From assembly GCA_033439295.1 (NCBI GenBank), contig JAVTLE010000010.1, positions 310,001-374,000 of the forward strand: a stretch of DNA of 64,000 bases, read 5' to 3'. The DNA is from Deuterostichococcus epilithicus. Taxonomy: Eukaryota > Chlorophyta > Trebouxiophyceae > Prasiolales > Stichococcaceae. Below are positions 25,355-34,858 of this stretch, one piece after another. The notes beneath the pieces are model-generated. The model saw nothing but the letters and a program-made list of their open reading frames with translations. It was not told the DNA's origin and did no database searches. The position numbers and the translations under genes are program-made. Position 1 is the stretch's first letter; each line of letters opens with the position of its first letter.

Positions 25355-26660
25355 AGCGGGACCTGCGGCTGCGGCTGCGGCTGCGACGGCTGGGAGGGCA
25401 GCAGAAAGGCAGTGAGAGTGCCCTGGTTGGCGGGCAGCGGCGCCGCGCGCTCGACTGCCGCCTCGCACTGCATGCTGCCGTGCTGCCCGTCGATCGCCTG
25501 CAGGGCGGGACAGACAAGACACGTACTCTGGACCAGCCGCTGCATGGATGCATGATTGATGTCGCCCTGCAGCTGCTGAAGCGCACGAGCTGGGACACAT
25601 CCCTTGCCGCCCTGCAACAGCACGCATGCAGGGCACACCCCTGTCGCTCGAAGGCGTCCGCCGGCCTCCTGCCGCGACTACAGCAGGGCCTGCATCCCGC
25701 GGGCCGTGGCGGGCCGCACCTGGCCGACGTTGCCGAGCTTGGCGCCAATGTTGGCCCAGATGTGGTCGTCAATGGAGCGCCGCACGTGCAGGAAGGCCAC
25801 ATTCACCGAGCTGGCCTGCAGCGGCAGTCGAGCAGGCTGGAACGAAGACTCTCTTCGCCCAGCGGCTCGGTGCCCGGTCCATGCGTTTGGTGTGGTGCCT
25901 TGAGGGCTGATCTGTGGATGGGGCTGCCGAAGCGCGAGCCTGGCTGATGCGGTGCGTATCCAGGTCTGGCATCATTACGTGATCTGATGCCCGCTTCATC
26001 AGTTAGCAGCAGCATTTACATCACATGCGCCTGGCCGACGCGGTGGGCATCCAGGTCTTCGCCTTGCTAGATCGATTGTGAGGTGCCTGCCAGTCCGAAA
26101 CTGAATGAGATAGCGCGCCTGGCCGATGCGGTGGGCTCGGTCCTCGGCCTGCACGATGTCGCCGGGCGTCCAGGAGTACTCGCAAAAGACGCAGCTGCTG
26201 GCGGCCTGCACGTGGGGGCGTGGCACGAACCTCGGTCCTTCGGTGACGACGATTGAAAACACCGGGCAACTACGGTCGGACCATGCACGTGGGCCCGCCC
26301 ATGTTTGCGGACTCCGGCGCATGTCACGCGGCAGCCGCAAGGGCGGTGGCAGATACTCCGCAAGCGCTTGCGCCACAGCAACCACCGAAGCCGCACCGTG
26401 AGCGTGAGCCCCGCGCCGGCGGCCTTGATGCTGAGCACGGCGACGCGGCATGCGGCGTCGGTCTGGAAGCGTGACACGAGCCCCGCACGCGCCTGTGCCG
26501 CTGTGCTGCCGTCGATGCGGATGAACTGCGTCTTCCTCCTGCAGGGCCGCAGGCCTTCGTCAGTGCAATGACCCTGACGAGGTTTGCGACATCGCAGGCA
26601 TCTGGGGCTGCCATGAACGGCATGGAGCTGCGGAGTTGGATGCCGCCGCTGCTCCTCAGC

Positions 26661-26694
<34 letters not shown>

Positions 26695-29600
26695 GGAGGC
26701 GCATATTGCCAATCGCTTGTCGGCCAGGCATGGACGCTGAGTGATGCTATATCGTCATGGCAAGGCATGGGCAGGCACAATCTGCAAAACGTACGAAGAG
26801 CGCACTTGCCCAGCAGGGCTTTCAGCTCGTCCAGCAGCACCCGGTGAGCAGACAGCAGGGTTTCAGGCTCACAGTCGAGGGAGCAACGGTCTGTACATTC
26901 ACGGAGATCGGGTGTCGCACAGAGAGGGGGGTGACGCACTTGCGCAGCAGGGCTTCCAGCGCGTCCAGCATCACCCGGTGGTGTGCAAACAGGAGGTGCT
27001 TGCCATCGCCCTCCAGCAGCTCTGCGACGTACTGCTCGCACGCCTTGACCTGCCGGCACCACCAGCGCTGACGTCAAACAGGGTGCAAGGAAACGGCGCC
27101 ACACAGCACGACCGCAGGGAAGGCCCTCTCGTGTGGCTCCCGCGGCTGCGCCACACGGTGCCACCAAAGACTCGATGGTGATGCCAGGCCGGGCTTCACG
27201 CTCTTATGGAAGGCCCATGTAGACGTATGCGAGCTCGGCGTGACAGGTGGGACTCGGGCCAGCCCCGCAGCCCCGGACCCGGCCTGTGGGGCGCGCCCCG
27301 GAAGGAGCTGCAGACACACACCTTGAGCTCGGCGGTGCGGCCGTACATCTGGTTCATCATCTGGCCCTGCTCGCAGCCGCCACCCCGGGGGTTTGCTGCC
27401 GCCGCCGCCCGCAGCGCGTCCAGCGCCGCCTGCATCTCTGCGATCTTGCGCTCCGCCTCCGGCCCCAGGCTCAGGTACACCTGCGGGCAGTTCCGGAACA
27501 GCGAGGCTTGCGGGTTCAGGGCGCCAAATGAGGCCGAGTGATGAGGATCGGTGAGCTGCCTGCATCGTTGCGATCCCTCGCTTGGCCCCAGGCTCGTTTG
27601 AAGCTGCCACCGGTCAGTTCCGATGAGCATCATGAGGACCGAACGAGGTTGAGCGATAAGGTCCGGTCCAGCGTTGCCTGCGTTTGAGCAACCTCCCACT
27701 CCTCCGTGCCCAGGATCGGACCTGGGGGCGGCCGGTGTGCGGGAGGGTTGAGGACTTTGCTTCAGGGTCCAGGGGTACGGTCAGAGGGCGCCGCATGCGG
27801 TCGGGTGTATGCGGCATGGTCCGGCAAGAGAGCCAGAAAGCAAAACTTTGATGTCTCTCATCGCAGCCTTCGGAGGTCGAAGTGGCGGGGAACTTCAAGC
27901 ACATTGCAAGGCCTGTGTCTGCCGGCCAGCTGGTACGCGGATGGCTTCCAGGCTCACGGCTGACGCGGGCTGCTGATAACAAGGTTGAGGGCCTCCAGGC
28001 TCGGATCAGGGTTCGGAACACCGGGAGTCGCGCCAGTCAGCGACGGGCGCACACCTGCTGGCGACGCTTGGCGGGCAGCTGCGTGAGCACGTCCTGCTTC
28101 AGGCGGCGCACCATCACCGTCGCCCGCAGCACCCGGTTCAGCTCCTCCAGGTTGCTGGCGCCTGCGGAGAGAAACCCGCAGCAGCGTCAACACAAGGAGC
28201 TGGGGGGGACGCTGCAGCCTCGCGGTGGAGGCTGGCACGCCATGAAGTCGATGAGTGACTGCATTGTGAGCCGCCAGATCGCGCAGTGTACTCGCAGGCG
28301 GTTGCGTTGCTTGCGGCCCGCAACCGCCAGTCCTGAAGGCTGCGATATAAGTCTGACACGAGGCTGCCAGTGGCGATGCGCAGATCCACGAAGCGCATCA
28401 CCTGTGCACACCCCTGTGCCGGCCACCAGTCGCGCCGACAAGGACTGCACCACGCTGAGTGACAGCACATGGGAACGAGAAATTATCACAGCCACCTGCA
28501 TACTTGTCGAACTTGTTGTGGCCGCCCTGGCAGTAGCGCTCGCCAAACTTCGCCATGCGGAGCTTGGCAGCCGGCAGCAGCGCTGAAAGCTGCGGCACAA
28601 GAAAATGGGCGCTCCTGGTGAGAAACCTACACAAAGACTCCGAACCGGCCGGCTCGAACAGCAGTCCTGACATGGCGCAAAATGCTGGATGCACATCACA
28701 CGAGTGGGACAGGACTGCTTCAGTGCCTCGCTCTGGACAGCCATGTGATGGGTCCGAGCAGAAGCGTATGCAAGGGAGAACGGCAGGAGACACTAGAGAG
28801 ATTGTGTGAAGATGCCGACGCGGCATGCCGCCACCGCACCTGGGGGTACAGCTCCTTTGGCCGGTTGAGCGCCGGCGTGCCGCTCAGCAGCAGCGCACGC
28901 TTTGCGCGCTGCACGACGGGCGACACCTCCTTCGTGCGCTTGGCCTGTGCAGGGGGTGGAGGTGGTGTCGGGGGCCCTGTCCGCCACTCCGGGCGAGCTC
29001 TTGGCGCCCCGGACGGAGGACAACATACAGGTGCAAGCCAGCAGCATTCGGAAATTTGATCCGCGCCGGCAGCCCTCTGCGACCCCGAATGTGCGGCATG
29101 CGCAGCTTCAACCATCGTCACATCCAGCCCCGAAGGCTCTGCACAGACAAACATGCACCGCCCCGGTCTACATGCCCCCCTCCCCCCCCACAATTCCAGC
29201 ACCGCGCTGCCACCAATTTGTTTGGGGACATCTCAGCCCGGAGGAGACTGGGGAGACAGCAGCGAGGCATGCACACACCTCGCCGTTTTTTATGTAGTGG
29301 CTCTCATCCAGGACGACGACCCGGAAGCTCAGGCGCGCCGCCGCGTCGGCGACGCTCCGCAGCAGGTCGTAGGACACGATGACGAAGTGGAAGCGGCCGC
29401 CCTGCGGGTCACATTCGCGATGCCTTCCGCACATGATCCTTTTGTGCGCAACTGCAGATGGCGAACGTCTAGTCGCTGATCGAGTGAGTGGAGGAGGCTG
29501 CAGAGGTTGCAAAGCGCCACAACGCGCTGGGCACCAGTCACGTGACACGACATCCTGAGCTGACAGCTGTCTCTCGCGCCTCGACGGCAGCGGCATCGTG

Positions 29601-31353
29601 GCCACTGAACAGCACGTGGATGCTTCCGCGGTCCACGCCCAGCCACTGCTGCAGCGCCTCCGCCCATTGAGCTGCAGCACCGCAGGCAAGACTTTTCTTG
29701 AGATTGTAAAATCTGGGTCGCTCGACGCGAAAGATCACGATTCCTTCAAAAGCGCATCCCCAGCACTGCCAATGCGCGTGGGCACCTTGTGGTTGGCCGC
29801 ACAAATCCCTCAAAGCACTGTAGCTTCCTGACATCGGGGACCATGCACAGAGCTGACAGTCGAGCCTCAGCTCAGGCTCGGCTGTCAGCTCTCCAGTCTG
29901 GCTTGCGCAGCTTGAGAGCCGAGCAGCTGCCAGCAAGCAGGCCTGGCGCACCTCGCAGGGAGCTGGGCGTCACGATGAGGCAGGGCCACTCGGAGCGGTA
30001 CGCCGCTATCACCGCGATCGCTTGAAGCGTCTTGCCCTGTAGCAACGCAGAGATTCGAGCCTCTGTCCCCATGGTACTGGTGTGTCAAATCATCAATTCG
30101 TGTCAGACCTTGGTCTGGGTGCCCTTGCCTGCCATTGCGGCCTGCACGACCACGGCAAGGGTGCTGCCATGGGACACCCGGCGAGGGCGAATCTGTGCAA
30201 CACAGTCGGTGGTCGTCTGGGAGCTCACCAGCCCCATCTCGTCGCCCAGCAGCGCGCGGCCGCCATGGCGCAGTGCGTGGGCCACCCCGGAGCGCTGGAA
30301 TGGCATTAGCGCCTCCCGCAGCGCCGCTGGTAGTTGTGCGTACAGGTGGCTGTCATCTGAACAGCCAGCCGCCGCCTGCACAGATGAAAAGGTGAAAGCT
30401 TGTTGCCGCCAGGGGCGACAGATGCATAGGGGCTGCATCAGCGCCTCCGGCAGCCCCGCTGGCAGCAGTGCATGTGGGTGTCTGCAGATGTGCGAGCCGG
30501 CTGCCGGCCAGCGGTAGCAGGGACGCGAGAGTCAGCGCCTGCTGTCAGATGGGACAACTTAGGGTTGGGCGCCGGCCTCTCTGGCGGCACTAGCAGCGTC
30601 GTGGCACACAAGCGCCGACGGGCAATGAGGCAATGCGCCTGCAGCACGTAATGCAGGAACAAGGTGTTCCCGGTCGGCAGGAAGTTTGCAGTACGTTCGC
30701 CATGCGCCAGGGGTGGGGAAGTCAGCGCCCGGCAACAGTGTCAGCCACTGCACACTGCGGCAGCAGATTCGTTGCAAGACGCATAGGATTCTTAGCCCTA
30801 CGTCCAGCAGCGACCGGACGATGTCTGGCAGGTCCCGAACGTCCAGCCGCACGCCCTGCCGGCGGCCAGCGGCTCGCAACGCCGCCGCTGCTGTGGCGTG
30901 CGCCAGCGCTGGGAAGCGCCACGCCTTGGACTGGGTGTACACTGCTGCGCCATCCACCCTACAGTGAAAGCGGTGAGCGAAGCTCAACATCGCTCACCGG
31001 CAAGTGGAGCCATGCATGCATGCCGAGTGCTGTGTGTCGACACAGAGTGGGAATTCGATTCCCAACAGGTGTTACGCACTCTTGGCTGGGGGTGACTGGG
31101 GGTGTCTGCCACGAGTTCACCCAGCTACAGGACCTTTGACTATCTGTCTGTGCAAGGTCCTGTGCGTGCTGGCAGCACATGCGTGCTGGCGACACAATCA
31201 AGAAGACAGAAGTGAAGACGCACCTGCTCAGGGCTTCGACGACAGCAGGGTGGTAAAAGTGGAACCGGGCGTGCACTTCGATGGACGCGTCTGACGCCAG
31301 CTGCACCTCCACAGCGCACGGCCGGTCCCACTCCTGCTGCTGCCGCCGCTCCG

Positions 31354-31391
<38 letters not shown>

Positions 31392-32913
31392 GGAGCAGCT
31401 GCTGCGCCGTCCGCCAATGTGCCAGCGCTGGAAGGGGCCAGGGTGCCGCCGCTAGCGTGGCCCAATGCTGCTGCGGCGGGCAGATCCTGCGTCACGGAGC
31501 TGGCGCTGCTTTGTGGCCCTGCGCTGCCAGCGGCAAAGCTCGGGAAGCCCGGCAATGGCACAATACCCACCTGCGGGCGGCGATCCGGCTGCGCTGTCGG
31601 TTGCATGCTCAGCTGCCCGTGTGGCTCCTGCAACTGGGCCGCCTGCAGCTGCTCTGGAGCAAAGACCATGCCGGGGCCTGGCGGCGACGCCGCCAGGCCC
31701 TCCTGTAGGTGCAGAGTAGCTGCCGAAGATGGAAGCGGCAGCACGTGGCCCGCCGCGCTGTGCCCGCTGGCACGCTGCTGCTGCTGCTGCTGCTGCCGCA
31801 GGTGCAGGCATGACCCAAGCGGCAGATCCTCAGACTCGTTGCTTGGCTGCTGCGGCGGCGGAAGCGCCTGTGGACCCTGCGCCGCGCTTGCAAAGCGGGG
31901 ATGGTCTGCGGCGTGACCGGCCGGACACTGGCCTGGTGCAGGACGCCGCTGCAGCGGCCGCGGCGGCGGCGGTGCCCCCTGCTGCTGCCACAGCTGCTGC
32001 AGCGGCGCCTGCTGGGCGGCAGCTTGCTGCTTGTGCGGCAGCGGCAGCGGCACCTGCTGCTGTGCCGCGGCATGCGCCGGCTGAGCTGCTGTCGGCAGCA
32101 GCGGCAGCCCCGAGCTTGCATCCACCCGGACCGCCTCCTGGTTCGTGAACAGCCGGCACAGCCCACTCTGTAACACCAGAAAACCCTCCAATCAGCTGCC
32201 GATCGACATGAGGCACATCAAGTGATGCAGCACAGTTCGCCCTTGACTGCAGAGTCGCGAGGGTTCACTTCATTGGGTTTCGGAGATCAAAAGCACAATC
32301 AGATCCCACACACAGCGGAGGGTGCGGCAAGCTGTTCAAATTTGGCGTTGCTGGACTAAGGCACCTGCGACCGCCAGTCCATGTTCGTGAAGTCTGTGAA
32401 TGCGCTCGCAGCCGAGGCGGAGGCCCCGCCAGAGCTGGCTGCAGGGCCCAGATGTCCCAGAGGCTGCCCGCATGACTGGCCAGCTGCCGCAAAGTGCTGC
32501 GGCGCGGCTGCCAATGGCAGAGCCGGGTGTTGCTGCGGGGCCTGCGGACCGTGTATCCTAGCTGTAACATTGTGGCACCGAGCATTCCGGGCTGGCGGTG
32601 CAAACGCCGCGCCTCTTGCTGGTGCAAGGTTTGTCTGCGGGCAACGCCACAGCCCGTCACCACGGGCAGTTCACCATAGGGCCAGAATCGACAATATGAC
32701 TGATTGCGAGACGACACGGACAAAGCATCGATTGCCGCGTATCGAGCTTGCCTGATCTCGCAGCGCGGCTCCGTCCTGCTCGACGGTAGACAGCCAGGTC
32801 TCCATTAGCGGGTCCAAGCCGTCGTCGTCGTCCATCACCACCCCCATTCTGGTGCTTAGCAGCTTCTTGAGATCTTCAAGACCAACCCAAGCGGAGAACA
32901 AGGTTTCCAGCTG
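25023..32913 (-). CDS. SMARCAL1/ZRANB3-like SNF2 annealing helicase
   Basis: SNF2-family ATPase of the replication-fork remodelling (annealing helicase) type. Helicase exons in order: LPAALREALMPFQRSGVAHA then GGRALLGDEMG (about 30350-30230, motif I region), TLQAIAVIAAYRSEWPCLIV then TPSSLR (about 30030-29950), FHFVIVSYDLL (about 29390), RVVVLDESHYIKNG (DESH box, about 29290), RALLLSGTPALNRPKELYPQ (about 28880), FGERYCQGGHNKFDKYAG (about 28540), RRLKQDVLTQLPAKRRQ (about 28070), HLLFAHHRVMLDALEALLRK (about 26990), FIRIDGST and AAGAGLTLT (about 26520-26400), and SWTPGDIVQAEDRAHRIGQA (about 26170-26115). RSIDDHIWANIGAKLGNVGQ (about 25770) follows. A basic HARP-like segment (AVYTQSKAWRFPALAHATAA, about 30930) precedes the ATPase. 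The N-terminal exon (about 32190-31290) is Gln-rich with runs of 12 and 7 Gln. The C-tail has 11 Gln and ends after SLLGKRKPGD (possible NLS). Exon 32913-32760 (FSAWVGLEDLKKLLSTRMG) starts at an acceptor, so the true start lies further upstream. Confidence 0.9.
25932..26149 (-). repeat. Three diverging copies of helicase motif VI coding sequence
   Basis: The functional exon segment (minus strand, about 26149-26115) encodes EDRAHRIGQA. Similar blocks at about 26066-26028 and 25970-25932 would read EDLDAHRVGQA and DLDTHRISQA. They lie in the following intron at spacings of roughly 87 and 96 bp. The intron copies share more with each other (ATCCAGGTCT) than with the parent. Confidence 0.7.
26662..26694 (-). 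repeat. Intronic CAG repeat (about 11 units)
   Basis: (TGC)11 on the plus strand, hence CAG-type on the transcribed strand, inside a helicase intron. It sits between the exon for FAHHRVMLDALEALLRK and the exon for FIRIDGST. It offers many AG dinucleotides near the real acceptor. Confidence 0.85.
26803..26981 (-). repeat. Exon-derived duplication in a helicase intron
   Basis: 26937-26981 belongs to the real exon (HRVMLDALEALLRK). 26803-26847 matches it at about 41 of 45 positions counted by eye and would read HRVLLDELKALLGK. The copy keeps a usable donor (GCAA then gtgcgc) but has no obvious acceptor. Confidence 0.8.
30302..30490 (-). repeat. Exon-derived duplication upstream of the helicase motif I exon
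   Basis: The real exon (about 30302-30358) encodes HLYAQLPAALREALMPFQ. A related block at about 30434-30490 would read HPHALLPAGLPEALMQPL. About 75-80% of bases match by eye over some 48 positions, and the offset is about 132 bp. Confidence 0.65.
31350..31391 (-). repeat. CAG repeat encoding Gln12 (helicase N-terminal exon)
   Basis: CTG-type tract on the plus strand. It reads as 12 Gln in the helicase's Gln-rich N-terminal exon. Related shorter tracts lie near 31770-31800 and 25325-25355. Confidence 0.8.
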
Positions 32914-34858
32914 CACGAAGGCTGCTGCATAGCACGCATTTCAGGGGATGCGGGTCTTACAAGAGCAGCTGCTTGCCCCGGCGCCGTGCAAGGCTGCTTG
33001 CGAGGCCTGAGCTGATGGATGTTCACGAAGCCAATCAACCTTGCAATGGGCTGGCGTGCTGCGGCAGGTGCGCAGACAGGGATGTATGAGCTGCGGATTC
33101 GGCATTCATGCGCTAAAAACCCACGTGGCAGCCATTCAAATTTGAAGTGGAGCAGCGCGACAGACAGGGCGATGCAGTGTCGGATGTTCTGCTGTTCAGC
33201 TGAAATGTGCGTCGCGTCTCGTCTCGAAGGCATGTGTGCGTGCTGATGCAACCCCCTCGTTCTTTGCTCATGACATGCAAGACCAGGATGGTTGCAGCGG
33301 ACTGCGCGCAGACAAACACCCGAGTAGCTCTGCCTCCAACGTGCAGAAGGTCAACCTAAGGCTTGTACCAAACAAAGGAATGCGGCACCGAACTAAAGCT
33401 CCTTGCTTACGAAACAATGGGCGTTCGCCGGGGGCGAGACGCGAGTTTGATCAGGTCGCTCGAAAGGGGCCAGTCGAAAGGGGAGCAACCAGGTCGCTGA
33501 TAAGGCTGGCCTGCCGAGGAATGACAGCACCGGGCTGCACCCTGTAGCGAAAACGGCCGCAGCAAAATGACGCATCGCAACATGCAGCAGCTGGCATGGC
33601 ATGCTCATGCTAATATGATCGCAGGACTCATACAGATAGCAAATCAGCACGCTCCAGGACTCTCACGACTCGGGGTGAGGGGAAAAATCATGAAATGTGC
33701 ATGAGAATCAGGGCGACATGAAGTTGTCATGCCGAAAGCGCTCGCACATTACTGCAGAAGCCTTTCTGACATCTTCTGGAACAAGCACGCGCAATTTGCC
33801 GCTTGCAGCTCAGACGGCGAACATCCCCAGCTTGGACGTGAACAGTCCCCCTCGTACTTGGCAGGTGCGCGGGTAAACTTACCCACGAGCAAAAGTTACA
33901 CATTGTCAAATTTTTCCCCCGTCGTTGATGCCTCCGAAACGCCCCTTATGCAACCTGCTGCAGCGCGCAGCGGCTGCCAGCTGCAGCAGCCGTGAAACCT
34001 GCCTGCGGACTGCTCTGCAACCCGAAGGCTTCCGAATCACAGTCTGCGTCTGGCAATCGCGAATACCACCCTCGTTATAAGGGTGGTTTCATAGGACGGG
34101 TGTGCTTCCCCGTTCTATGGAAAATCGTACTAAGGGCGCGGAAACGATTCTTACATCAACTCGCCAAATCTTACAACGCCGGCTGCCGGGGCGCCGTTCG
34201 CACGGCCAGCCGCAGCGCGAGGCGCCTGCCTCACGCAAGGTCTGCAGACAAGCCCAAGGAACAGCTGACGGACCACGGAAGACCCGAAGACGCAGGCTGA
34301 CACCAGCAGAAGGCGGAGGAGGTTTCCCGTCGACGACTCTCAGGGTTTACTACGGCCAGGAGGAAAACTTGAGTGCATAAGTTTGAATCACCGAAGGTGA
34401 TCAAACTAACACGCACAATCTCTGTTTTTGCAGGGGCGATTAGGTTGTCTTGAATGCCACTGCATCCGACCAGTCATCAACATCCAACCACCACCCCAGC
34501 CATCGCTGCATCAACTCGAGACTCAACCGATGGGACATTCAACAGAACTGGCTGACCAACGGCCCCTCAACCCTCCACCGACGCGGAAGCCGCATCTGAC
34601 CGCCCCTCGCCGAAGGCCTCCGCGGCCATCTCTGCAAACGGCGTGGTCTGCCGCGGCGCCAAGTGCTCACCGCCAGCCGGCCACCGCCGCCGGTGGCCCT
34701 CAATAGCTACCGCCCTCGGGGACGGCTCCTGCTCCGTCTGACCGCCGCCGCTTCCTGACGCCATGGCCTGCTGCCGCGGCGGTGGCGGGTGCTGTAGCAC
34801 CCGCGGCGAGAGGCCATGGTGGATGCGGGAGGTGCGGCGGGCGCGGGACACGAGCATC
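32914..34858. other. Gene-poor stretch between helicase and aquaporin genes
   Basis: This should contain the unresolved first exon(s) and promoter of the helicase (up to about 33.6 kb) and the 3' UTR of the aquaporin gene. Composition drops in GC around 33,550-34,170. It contains a cluster of short inverted repeats (34,065-34,149) and another at 34,381-34,406, described separately. A plus-strand ORF at 34102-34380 has no recognisable family and I do not call it. Confidence 0.5.
34065..34149. other. Three consecutive stem-loops (candidate structured RNA or element end)
   Basis: Stem 1 pairs 34065-34072 (ACCACCCT) with 34080-34087 (AGGGTGGT). Stem 2 pairs 34091-34100 with 34109-34118 over 10 bp including one G-U. 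Stem 3 pairs 34123-34128 (AATCGT) with 34144-34149 (ACGATT). A fourth hairpin lies at 34381-34406 (GTTTG..TCACC gaa GGTGA.CAAAC), followed by a pyrimidine tract and TTTTGCAG that looks like a plus-strand splice acceptor. No known RNA family was recognised. Confidence 0.4.

Noticed and set aside
31035-31062. tRNA T-arm-like sequence (GGGAATTCGATTCCC)
   Set aside because: The loop lacks the expected TTC-A/G geometry, and no matching A box, D arm or acceptor stem was found.
31281-31916. 211-aa plus-strand ORF rich in Cys
   Set aside because: It reads the complement of polyGln CAG tracts as Cys/Ala runs; a shadow of the helicase N-terminal exon.
34102-34380. 92-aa plus-strand ORF starting inside the hairpin cluster
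   Set aside because: No family, no similarity to neighbours, and it overlaps inverted repeats; probably chance.
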